NCBI GenBank assembly: GCA_910576535.1
Contig: CAJTKK010000022.1
Coordinates: 1 to 18,327 of the forward strand
Source of the DNA: an uncultured Lachnospiraceae bacterium
GTDB taxonomy: Bacteria; Bacillota; Clostridia; Lachnospirales; Lachnospiraceae
Direction: 5' to 3'
DNA length: 18,327 nt
A program made the translations under genes and the position numbers. Under the pieces are notes generated by a model. It made no database searches. It worked only from the letters and a program-made list of their open reading frames with translations, and was not told where the DNA came from. This document shows positions 11,844-18,327 of the stretch, piece after piece. Every line of letters starts with the position of its first letter. The first letter of the stretch is position 1.

Positions 11844-12944
11844 TTATTTTTTCTCGTAGATGGTATATCCGTTATCCTGCAGGATGTTTGCGGCGGCTTT
11901 GACCGCGCTTTCTTCGTAAAATTCAATCCGTAAAGCGCCCTCCTCCGCTTCCCGGTTATGGGTAATGCCGATATTCTTGATGCTGATGCCGCTTTGGGCG
12001 AGCAATGCAGCAATGGTAGCTAATGCCCCGGCTTTATCCGCAATATCTATGGTAATGGAGTAGGATTTTTTAATCGGGCCGCTGGAAGCTTCTATAAAGG
12101 AATCCCTGTAAAGGCGGGCCTGCTGGAAAAAATCATACAATATGGCTTCATCCCGTGTGGAAAGTTTTTCTTTCAAAGCAGTCAGGGATTCGATATAGTG
12201 GTTTAAGAGCCGGAGGATATTTTCCGTATTGGTCAAACAAATCTGCTGCCACATATCGGGGGAAGAAGAAGCAATTCTTGTAATGTCTTTGAACCCTCCG
12301 GCAGCAATCATTTTCATTGTGCCGTCTTTGGAGTCGCTTTCCCGGACTAAATTAACAAGGGAAGATGCGATAATATGGGGCAGATGGCTGATAGCAGCCG
12401 TGACATAATCATGCTGTTCATTTTCCAGGACAAGAGGGATGGCGCCCATAGAAACCACGAGTTTTTCATATTCTTCCAGACGCTTTGGCGCGGTAGCGCA
12501 GGTAGGCGTAAGAATATAGTAAGCATTTTCCAAAAGATGGGCTTTAGAATTGGCATATCCAAAACGTTCGCTCCCTGCCATTGGATGCCCGCCGATGAAC
12601 TGGCCGGATAGCCCAAGGGCTTCAATTTGCTTATGGATGCCCGACTTCACGCTTCCCACATCGGTAAGGGTACAGAAGGGGGAAAGAAATTCCTTTAATT
12701 GAATTAAGTTTTCAGCATTGCCGGATACCGGGGCGCAGAGGAAAATATAGTGGCAACCGGAAAAAGAAGCATTGATGGCAGGAACGGTTTCATTGGCAAT
12801 GCCGTCTTCTTTTGCCCGAATTAAAGTGTCTTTATTTTTATCATATACGGTAATCCATAAATCCGGTATGGAGGCTCTAAGCGCTTTGGCAATAGACCCT
12901 CCGATTAATCCAAGACCGATAAATCCTATTTTTAATGTCTCCAT
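11844..12944 (-). CDS. tyrA: Prephenate dehydrogenase with C-terminal ACT domain (366 aa)
   Basis: Oxidatively decarboxylates prephenate to 4-hydroxyphenylpyruvate, the tyrosine branch. The start is set at the ATG read from 12944, just before the Rossmann fold and with GAGGG about 6 nt upstream; an in-frame extension back into aroF lacks homology. The NAD(P)-binding motif is GLGLIGGS (10-17), followed by VGSVKSG (97-103), GGHPMAGSERFG (118-129) and ISHLPH (185-190), all typical of the family. Residues 294-366 (YSITIDIADKAGALATIAAL onward) form an ACT domain, known in Bacillus-type TyrA and consistent with feedback by tyrosine. Length is close to Bacillus TyrA. It lies 16 nt from each neighbour, so the three genes are one operon. 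Confidence 0.96.
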   Translation of the reverse strand: METLKIGFIGLGLIGGSIAKALRASIPDLWITVYDKNKDTLIRAKEDGIANETVPAINASFSGCHYIFLCAPVSGNAENLIQLKEFLSPFCTLTDVGSVKSGIHKQIEALGLSGQFIGGHPMAGSERFGYANSKAHLLENAYYILTPTCATAPKRLEEYEKLVVSMGAIPLVLENEQHDYVTAAISHLPHIIASSLVNLVRESDSKDGTMKMIAAGGFKDITRIASSSPDMWQQICLTNTENILRLLNHYIESLTALKEKLSTRDEAILYDFFQQARLYRDSFIEASSGPIKKSYSITIDIADKAGALATIAALLAQSGISIKNIGITHNREAEEGALRIEFYEESAVKAAANILQDNGYTIYEKK

Positions 12945-12960
12945 GTGTGCCCTCTTTTTG

Positions 12961-13989
12961 TTAGTTGATTCCTGCGGAAAAACTGCGCCCTGCAAGGCTG
13001 CAGAAAGGCTTCAGTTCTTTTGTCAGTTTGCCAAACTTTTCAAAGGTCAGTGACTGGGGACCGTCGGAAAGCGCGCAGGACGGGTTGTTGTGTACTTCAA
13101 TCATCAGGCCGTCCGCACCGCAGGCGATAGCAGCTTTGGCCATCGGAGTTACGTACTTATAGGAACCTGTGGAATGGGAGGGGTCGGCAATAACCGGAAG
13201 ATGGGTTTTCCCTTTCAGAACCGGAATTGCGCTTAAATCCAGGGTATTTCTGGTAGCCGTTTCAAAAGTACGGATGCCCCGCTCGCATAATACCACGTTT
13301 GGATTGCCTTCTGCAATGATATATTCCGCCGCATTCAGCCATTCATCGATAGTAGCACATAACCCTCTTTTTAAAAGGACAGGGAGGCCGGAACGGCCGG
13401 CTTCTTTTAACAGGATAAAATTCTGCATATTCCTTGCGCCGATTTGGATCATGTCGACATACTTGACGGCAGCATCAATGGCTTCCCTGCATACGACTTC
13501 ACAGATGGTTGCAAGGCCGGTTTCTCTGGCAGCTTCCTGCATATACCGTAAGCCTTCTTCTTCAAGCCCCTGAAAGGAGTAAGGGGAAGTCCTTGGCTTA
13601 TATGCGCCGCCCCTGAGGATGGTAGCGCCGGATTGTTTCACGGCGCGTGCGATGCACAGGAGCTGTTCTTCCGATTCCACGGCACAGGGCCCGGCCATAA
13701 TAGTGGCAGTGCCAGGGCCGATGGAAGTATTCCCTACCTGTATCGTGGAAGGCTCCGGATGGAATTTTTTATTGGCAAGCTTATAAGTTTCCGTAACAGG
13801 TACAATTCTGTCTACGTCCTTAAAACTGATAAGGTTGTCTGTAGGAAGTTTTGTCTTGTCGCCTACGATACCGATGATGGTGACTTCTTCCCCGTGGGAA
13901 AGATGTGTGTTTAAGCCGCTGTTTTCAATATAGGATACCACGGAATGAATACTTTCCTGCGCGGCATTGGGTTTCATTACAATAATCAT
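12961..13989 (-). CDS. aroF: 3-deoxy-7-phosphoheptulonate (DAHP) synthase, type I-beta (342 aa)
   Basis: Condenses phosphoenolpyruvate with erythrose-4-phosphate, the first step of the shikimate pathway. ATG read from 13989, with GGAG 8 nt upstream. Residues 1-70 (starting MIIVMKPNA) form the ferredoxin-like regulatory domain found in Thermotoga-type DAHP synthase, where tyrosine and phenylalanine act. The barrel carries AGPCAVES (99-106), LRGGAYKPRTSPYSFQG (125-141), IGARNMQN (183-190), LLKRG (205-209), ADPSHSTG (268-275) and EVH (298-300), covering the substrate and metal sites. Family length is normal. It is the promoter-proximal gene of an operon with tyrA and aroA, so entry to the pathway and the tyrosine branch are expressed together. 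Confidence 0.97.
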   Translation of the reverse strand: MIIVMKPNAAQESIHSVVSYIENSGLNTHLSHGEEVTIIGIVGDKTKLPTDNLISFKDVDRIVPVTETYKLANKKFHPEPSTIQVGNTSIGPGTATIMAGPCAVESEEQLLCIARAVKQSGATILRGGAYKPRTSPYSFQGLEEEGLRYMQEAARETGLATICEVVCREAIDAAVKYVDMIQIGARNMQNFILLKEAGRSGLPVLLKRGLCATIDEWLNAAEYIIAEGNPNVVLCERGIRTFETATRNTLDLSAIPVLKGKTHLPVIADPSHSTGSYKYVTPMAKAAIACGADGLMIEVHNNPSCALSDGPQSLTFEKFGKLTKELKPFCSLAGRSFSAGIN

Positions 13990-14153
13990 AATTTTTCTCC
14001 GTTTCTGTCTGCCCGGCGCTATTGCAAAGATGGCCGGGGATTTTTATGTGCCGCCCCGTGCAGAGGGAATATGCCGCTATGCGGCGCACAGGGAGCGCAG
14101 CGAGTAGGGGAAGATGAATCTTCTCTGCTCGATTGGTTAGATATCATTTTTCA
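13990..14153 (-). promoter_or_regulatory. Structured 5' leader of the aroF-tyrA-aroA operon
   Basis: About 165 nt lie between the predicted start of transcription and the aroF ATG. Two strong GC-rich hairpins occur (coordinates on +): CCCGGC (14012-14017) with GCCGGG (14033-14038), and GCCGC (14073-14077) with GCGGC (14081-14085). A second GCCGC at 14050-14054 can compete for the same GCGGC segment, allowing two alternative folds. No T-box consensus, T-tract terminator in the aroF direction, or aromatic-rich leader peptide is visible, so a regulatory role is possible but unproven. Read on the + strand the first hairpin is followed by GATTTTTAT and could stop antisense transcripts. Confidence 0.4.
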
Positions 14154-14160
14154 CATGGAC

Positions 14161-14189
14161 AATATACCACTTCAACGCGCGAAAGTCAA
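14161..14189 (-). promoter_or_regulatory. Promoter of the aroF operon
   Basis: Read on the minus strand: -35 TTGACT (14189-14184), 17-bp spacer, -10 TATATT (14166-14161). The match is 5 of 6 at both boxes with ideal spacing, about 165 bp before the aroF start codon. Confidence 0.8.
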
Positions 14190-14305
14190 TAAAGATTCGC
14201 GGTTCCGGGATGCCCGCCTTTGCTTCTGCATGGGGTATCTGTCCATTTTGTCCGTTATCCGAGCCTAGGGAGGGATAAATTACTATACAAATTGTTTTAT
14301 TTTGC

Positions 14306-14334
14306 TTGTAAAGTGAGGACAATTTTAGTAAAAT
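14306..14334 (+). promoter_or_regulatory. Promoter of the EF-G-like gene
   Basis: -35 TTGTAA (14306-14311), 17-bp spacer, -10 TAAAAT (14329-14334), in an AT-rich stretch 88 bp before the start codon. It faces away from the aroF promoter, leaving about 115 bp between the two. Confidence 0.65.
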
Positions 14335-14421
14335 ATACACATGGGAGTAAAAGGGCAGTAGAAAAATCCAATTACAGCCTAAGCACAATGCCCCAAAATA
14401 GCATAAATTGGAGGAATTTAT

Positions 14422-16509
14422 ATGAATGTTTACACAACTGACAAGATTAGAAATGTAGTATTGCTCGGTCACGGGGGGTGCGGGAAGACCAGTCTGGTAG
14501 AAGCGATGGCATATTTATCCGGTATCACATCCAGAATGGGAAAGGTATCCGACGGCAATACGGTAAGCGATTTTGGAAAAGAAGAGCAGAAAAGGCAGAT
14601 TTCCATTTCCACATCGGTAATACCGATTGAGTGGGAAGGGATTAAGATAAATATTCTGGATACCCCGGGGTTTTTTGATTTTGTAGGGGAAGTGGAAGAA
14701 GCAGTCAGTGCAGCAGACGCAGCGATTATCGTTGTTTCCGGAAAAGCCGGCATGGAAGTGGGGACGGAAAAAGCGTGGGAAATATGCGAAAAGTATAAAC
14801 TGCCCCGTTTTATTTTCGTTACGGACATGGACGTAGATAATGCTTCCTTCCGCCAAGTAGTGGAAGACATGACGAAGGCTTATGGAAAGAAGATGGCTCC
14901 GTTCCATCTGCCGATCCGTGAAAACGAAAAATTTGTAGGGTATGTCAACGTAATTACGGAAACCGGCCATAGATGGCAGGGCAAAGAAGTGGTAGACTGC
15001 GATGTGCCGGAATACAGCAAAGCAAATCTCCAGCTTTGCAAGGATACCCTTATGGAAGCGGTAGCAGAGACGAGCGAAGAGTTTATGGAACGCTATTTCG
15101 GCGGCGAGACTTTTTCTGAGGCGGAAATCAGGGCGGCTTTGCGTAGCAATGTAATCGATGGCTCGATTGTGCCGATGACGATGGGATCCAGCATATTATG
15201 CCAGGGTATTTATACTTTGCTGGATGATATTGTGAAGTACATGCCCAGCCCGGAAAATAAGGACATTGCAGGGGTCAGCCTTAAGACGAATGAAATTTTT
15301 GAAGCGAACTTCGATTTTGCAAAAGCAAAATCCGCTTATATTTTTAAGACGATTGTGGATCCTTTTATCGGCAAATATTCGCTGGTTAAAATATGCTCCG
15401 GTGTATTGAAAATAGATGACATGATTTATAACAGCGACAAAGATGTGGAAGAGAAAGTGAGCAAGCTTTATGTGATGCAGGGGAGCAAGCCCATTGAAAT
15501 CAAAGAGCTTCACGCAGGGGATATCGGGGCGATTGCAAAACTGACAGCGGCAAGGACAGGGGATACCCTTTCCACCAAAGCCACAGCGATTAAATTTGGC
15601 AAGGCGGAGATTTCCACACCTTATACATATATGAGGTACCATGCGAAGAACAAAGGGGACATTGATAAGATTTCCCAGTCGTTGCAGAAGATGGCCCATG
15701 AAGACCAGGCCATGAAGGTAGTAAATGATGCGGAAAACAGGCAGACTTTGATTTACGGCATGGGAGATTTACATCTGGAAGTCATTGCCAGCAAGTTGGC
15801 AAATGAGTATAAGGTAGAAATCGAACTGACACAGCCGAAGGTAGCGTTCCGTGAGACGATTAAAAAGAACTCGGATGTGGAATACAAATATAAAAAGCAG
15901 TCCGGCGGGCATGGGCAGTATGGCCATGTAAAGATGCGCTTTTCACCGTTAGGGGATTTGGAGAAGCCGTATGAATTTGCGCAGGAAGTAGTAGGCGGTG
16001 CGGTACCGAAGAACTTCTTCCCGGCGGTGGAAAAAGGTTTGCAGGATTCCATATTGAAGGGCCCTCTGGCAGCATATCCGGTAGTGGGTGTGAAAGCAGT
16101 GCTGTACGATGGTTCCTACCATCCGGTAGACTCTTCGGAAATGGCATTCAAGATGGCTACGATTCAGGCTTTCAAGAAAGGATTTATGGATGCCCATCCG
16201 GTACTTTTAGAGCCGATTGCAAATATTAAGGTAACCGTACCGGATGCATATACAGGCGATGTTATGGGTGATTTGAACAAGAGAAGGGGAAGGGTACTCG
16301 GTATGAACCCGGTAAACGGCAAACAGGTAATTGAAGCCGATATCCCTATGACAGGATTGTTCGGATATTGTACGGATTTACGCTCCATGACGGGCGGACG
16401 AGGCACTTACGCATATGAGTTTGTAAGATATGAGCAGGCGCCTGGCGATGTACAGGAAAAGGAAGTGGCAGCCAGGGCAGCAAAAGTTGCGGAAGGCAGC
16501 GACGATTAA
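14422..16509 (+). CDS. Elongation factor G-like GTPase (695 aa)
   Basis: ATG at 14422, 7 nt after GGAGG (14410-14414). Full-length EF-G architecture: GTPase domain, beta barrel and the C-terminal domains, including SGGHGQYGHVKMRFSPL and a SEMAFKMATIQAFKKG segment. The G motifs depart from true EF-G. The P-loop is GHGGCGKTS (16-24) instead of AHIDAGKTT; switch I has EEQKRQISIS (54-63); G3 is DTPGFFDF (80-87), with Phe where the catalytic His of DTPGHVDF sits; and G4 is TDMD (134-137) in place of NKMD. This is the paralogous EF-G-like family common in Clostridia, not the housekeeping translocase. GTP may still bind, but hydrolysis is probably slow or differently triggered. It has its own promoter and terminator. 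Confidence 0.92.
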   Translation: MNVYTTDKIRNVVLLGHGGCGKTSLVEAMAYLSGITSRMGKVSDGNTVSDFGKEEQKRQISISTSVIPIEWEGIKINILDTPGFFDFVGEVEEAVSAADAAIIVVSGKAGMEVGTEKAWEICEKYKLPRFIFVTDMDVDNASFRQVVEDMTKAYGKKMAPFHLPIRENEKFVGYVNVITETGHRWQGKEVVDCDVPEYSKANLQLCKDTLMEAVAETSEEFMERYFGGETFSEAEIRAALRSNVIDGSIVPMTMGSSILCQGIYTLLDDIVKYMPSPENKDIAGVSLKTNEIFEANFDFAKAKSAYIFKTIVDPFIGKYSLVKICSGVLKIDDMIYNSDKDVEEKVSKLYVMQGSKPIEIKELHAGDIGAIAKLTAARTGDTLSTKATAIKFGKAEISTPYTYMRYHAKNKGDIDKISQSLQKMAHEDQAMKVVNDAENRQTLIYGMGDLHLEVIASKLANEYKVEIELTQPKVAFRETIKKNSDVEYKYKKQSGGHGQYGHVKMRFSPLGDLEKPYEFAQEVVGGAVPKNFFPAVEKGLQDSILKGPLAAYPVVGVKAVLYDGSYHPVDSSEMAFKMATIQAFKKGFMDAHPVLLEPIANIKVTVPDAYTGDVMGDLNKRRGRVLGMNPVNGKQVIEADIPMTGLFGYCTDLRSMTGGRGTYAYEFVRYEQAPGDVQEKEVAARAAKVAEGSDD

Positions 16510-16517
16510 GATGGATG

Positions 16518-16547
16518 GAAAACGCCGGTGGAATGCCGGCGTTTTTT
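16518..16547 (+). terminator. Intrinsic terminator of the EF-G-like gene
   Basis: AACGCCGG (16521-16528) pairs with CCGGCGTT (16536-16543), with a 7-nt loop and a TTTTTT tract (16542-16547), 12 nt after the stop codon. The flanking A and T runs would lengthen the stem. Confidence 0.9.
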
Positions 16548-16559
16548 GCGGCATACGTT

Positions 16560-16800
16560 TTTGAGGGGTAAAAGTCACTGATCCGTATTTGCTGATTTGC
16601 TCAAATTGGATGCGGACAATCTGATCTGCCCGCATATCCTCACCCGGGGTATCTGACAGGACGATGACTGGCACAAAACGGATACGGCGTATATTCGCCA
16701 GCCAGTCGATTTGCCGGATGCTCCGCAGATACTCTAAATCCACAACCAGCAGATGGAATATTTGGCTATGCAGCAGACGGTCTTCCTCTTGTGTTCTTAC
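16560..16800 (-). pseudogene. Probable remnant of a response-regulator receiver domain
   Basis: On the minus strand, directly after the flavoprotein stop, there is an open frame reading EEDRLLHSQIFHLLVVDLEYL, then a SIRQIDWLANIRRIRF segment and VPVIVLSDTPGEDM. The pattern of a strand ending in VVDLE (phospho-acceptor region), a helix, then a strand VPVIVLSD followed by a turn resembles the middle of a receiver domain. The usual N-terminal acidic pocket and the C-terminal output domain are both missing. An in-frame TAA lies immediately upstream (16801-16803), there is no start codon with a ribosome binding site, and the frame runs on without meaning into the antisense of the EF-G-like gene. 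I therefore read it as a truncated gene fragment. Similarity is by pattern only. Confidence 0.45.
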
Positions 16801-18327
16801 TTACCTCCGGCCACTTTCGCCGGATACCATTTCTGGAACCAAGCTGTAAAAATTCCCATGAAAATGGGAAGTACAGAATTGATGAGTCCAATATAGCTAC
16901 TAACAGGGGTTCGCATCAATAGCCAAGTAAAGAGGGATGTAAACAGGTAAAGGACCCCCCAAAGCATAGTCAGAATACGGTTGGTTTTTAAAAAGAGCGC
17001 ATTTTGTAAAGCGTCCTCACCACCATAGCTGTTCATAGAATAATGAGCCGTAAGAGGTACTTTCCCAAAACAGGACACAAGCCACATTGTGCCAAAGGAA
17101 AGATATGACAGCGGCAACATCCACTTTTCTGAACATCCGGCCAGCATCGTAACGGAAAAACCTGTTACCAAAGCGTTTGTCAAGATATCATACACTGTTT
17201 TTCTGTTTCGATAGAAAACAAGAGGAATCAGCGCGCATACAACGATGCTGAAAAGAATTCCCACTTGCTTGTGGACCGCGGGGGCTACCCATAAAATAAT
17301 CCACGGGATGAGCATAATGTTCATATTGGTGTTTTTCTGCGCTGGGGCCGCCTTTGCCCGTTCCATCTGCGGCTGTGAACCGCCAAAGTAGGTGTCCCAT
17401 TTCAGCATCAAGGTAAAATCCCCTTTGACTTTGTAAAGCCCTTGCATCATGGCTTCATCACCCCGAATTTCTCCGGCTGCAATTGAGCGCCATACAGTAA
17501 CTGGCGTTTCAATGTTTGTAGTGGCCATTAAAGACCCGTCTGTATAAACATGGCTACCGTCTTTTCCCAGCAGGATTTGGTATTTTTCCTCCACATCCGT
17601 ATAGTGCATTTCCAGCACGATGTCTTTGCCGGGATAGTTTTCCTTGCAATAAAGCGCCGCCATTTGCCTGGTAAAAATCAGCGTGTCAGATTCTTTTTTT
17701 GTGGTAGTCTCTCCTGTTTTTGCGCCGCTCTTATTAATCCCCCAGCTTGCGTCAGCGCAGGCTTCAAAGGTTTCTTTTGGCAGTAAAAGCTGGTCAAGCA
17801 GTTCCCGTGTCGGGCCGGAAATGCTGCCGCTGGCGTATTCCCGTCCCGCCAACTTCACATATGAAAGGTATTCATTCGTGCGTGTAGATAGCTCTGGCAC
17901 CCGAAATAGTTCGCCCTGACCGCAAAAAACGGTCGTATAATTTCCCCGCCCGCAGAGATGATCGAAAAGACTATATACGCCGTCATAGTTTCCCTTTGCC
18001 GTATAAAAGCCGCAGGTGGAGATTACCACCGTTCTTTTTCCGCTTATATCATACCGGGAGGGATGGCCTCCATTTCCGATCTGTCCCTCCTTTTCTTCCA
18101 TGAAAGGAAGAAGCATGGGTAACTGGCGGTCAATCAGGTTCTTTAGTGAACCGGGAACCGTAAAATAATATAGAGGGAAACTCCATATGGTAATGTCCGC
18201 CCAAAGCAGGTCTTGAATGACCTGTTGCATATCATCCTGTATGCAGCATTGTCCGGGAGTACGGTTCCAACACGAAAAGCAGCCAAGGCAGGGTTTAATA
18301 TTCATACGACTGAGAGAAAGCTCCTTC
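16797..18327 (-). CDS. Iron-sulfur flavoprotein-like oxidoreductase fused to SCP2-like and membrane domains, 5' end outside the window
   Basis: The frame is open to the right edge. The first ATG (read from 18305) falls at MNIKPCLGCFSCW, which in this family lies about 40-50 residues inside the protein, so the true N-terminus, with the flavin phosphate-binding loop, is beyond the window. Visible parts (residues from that Met) start with a compact CX2CX2CX7C cluster (C6, C9, C12, C20), as in iron-sulfur flavoproteins. The flavodoxin-like core follows, with WSFPLYYFTVPGSLKNLIDR and a VVISTCGF strand, to about residue 180. Residues 205-310 resemble an SCP2 lipid-binding domain (ALYCKENYPGKDIVLE, then IAAGEIRGDEAMMQG). 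The last 170 residues hold about five hydrophobic segments. It is probably a membrane-tethered redox protein with a lipid-like or quinone-like partner; substrate unknown. Confidence 0.78.
   Translation of the reverse strand, partial: KELSLSRMNIKPCLGCFSCWNRTPGQCCIQDDMQQVIQDLLWADITIWSFPLYYFTVPGSLKNLIDRQLPMLLPFMEEKEGQIGNGGHPSRYDISGKRTVVISTCGFYTAKGNYDGVYSLFDHLCGRGNYTTVFCGQGELFRVPELSTRTNEYLSYVKLAGREYASGSISGPTRELLDQLLLPKETFEACADASWGINKSGAKTGETTTKKESDTLIFTRQMAALYCKENYPGKDIVLEMHYTDVEEKYQILLGKDGSHVYTDGSLMATTNIETPVTVWRSIAAGEIRGDEAMMQGLYKVKGDFTLMLKWDTYFGGSQPQMERAKAAPAQKNTNMNIMLIPWIILWVAPAVHKQVGILFSIVVCALIPLVFYRNRKTVYDILTNALVTGFSVTMLAGCSEKWMLPLSYLSFGTMWLVSCFGKVPLTAHYSMNSYGGEDALQNALFLKTNRILTMLWGVLYLFTSLFTWLLMRTPVSSYIGLINSVLPIFMGIFTAWFQKWYPAKVAGGK

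Noticed and set aside
11828..12013. N-terminal extension of aroA
   Set aside because: It lies inside tyrA coding sequence and has no family similarity; the ATG at 11827 has its own GGAGG.
14012..14045. CCCGGC/GCCGGG hairpin followed by GATTTTTAT as a + strand terminator
   Set aside because: No + strand gene ends here; the stem is only 6 bp with a 15-nt loop and is more simply part of the aroF leader.
14020..14147. Minus-strand small ORF starting at the ATG read from 14147 as an aroF leader peptide
   Set aside because: No ribosome binding site and no run of Trp, Tyr or Phe codons.
14198..14206. Minus-strand GGAACCGCG, like the end of a T-box (AGGGTGGAACCGCG)
   Set aside because: Only the last nine bases match, the tRNA-pairing TGG is changed, and the site lies upstream of the predicted aroF -35 box, so it would not be in the transcript.

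Overview
The window looks like a low-to-mid GC Firmicute, most likely a Clostridia/Lachnospiraceae gut bacterium. The basis is near-universal AGGAGG-type ribosome binding sites, frequent GTG and TTG starts, intrinsic terminators with T tracts, and protein types typical of that group (an EF-G-like GTPase with altered G motifs, a flavodoxin/SCP2/membrane fusion, and an aroF-tyrA-aroA operon). This assignment is inference from protein character; no marker gene for taxonomy is present.

Region 1 (about 1-9750, all + strand) is an accessory block of densely packed small genes that overlap or nearly abut, as in the early or cargo region of a prophage or integrative conjugative element. It has two transcription units. 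The left unit (to 3300) carries a partial small protein, a zinc-ribbon protein, a radical SAM enzyme translationally coupled to an ASCH-domain protein, a cysteine-rich protein ending in a sliding-clamp-like motif, and an XRE-type HTH regulator; it closes with two tandem intrinsic terminators. The right unit begins at a promoter whose spacer is filled by a near-perfect 8-bp inverted repeat (3342-3361). It runs through coiled-coil and acidic small proteins, a DUF3846-like protein, an HNH-like protein, several unknowns, a helix-hairpin-helix protein overlapping a D12-class DNA adenine methylase, a YopX-like protein and a membrane-anchored extracytoplasmic protein. No integrase, replication, conjugation or virion structural gene is visible, so the type of element cannot be fixed.

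Region 2 (about 9750-14400) is chromosomal in character. After a 243-bp AT-rich gap there is a PilZ (c-di-GMP receptor) gene, four 17-bp tandem repeats and a bidirectional terminator. Converging on it from the right, on the minus strand, is a compact operon aroF-tyrA-aroA (DAHP synthase, prephenate dehydrogenase with ACT domain, EPSP synthase), i.e. entry to the shikimate pathway plus the tyrosine branch. Its promoter and a roughly 165-nt structured leader lie at 13990-14189.

Region 3 (14300-18327) holds a divergently transcribed EF-G-like GTPase with its own promoter and terminator. Beyond it, on the minus strand, are a probable truncated response-regulator receiver fragment and, upstream of that, a large flavoprotein fused to an SCP2-like and a membrane domain; the flavoprotein's N-terminus lies beyond the right edge.

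The most notable points are the radical SAM/ASCH/cysteine-rich cassette, the palindrome-in-promoter control region beside the HTH gene, two proteins with C-terminal clamp-binding-like motifs, a run of nine Gs at a gene overlap, and the structured aroF leader.
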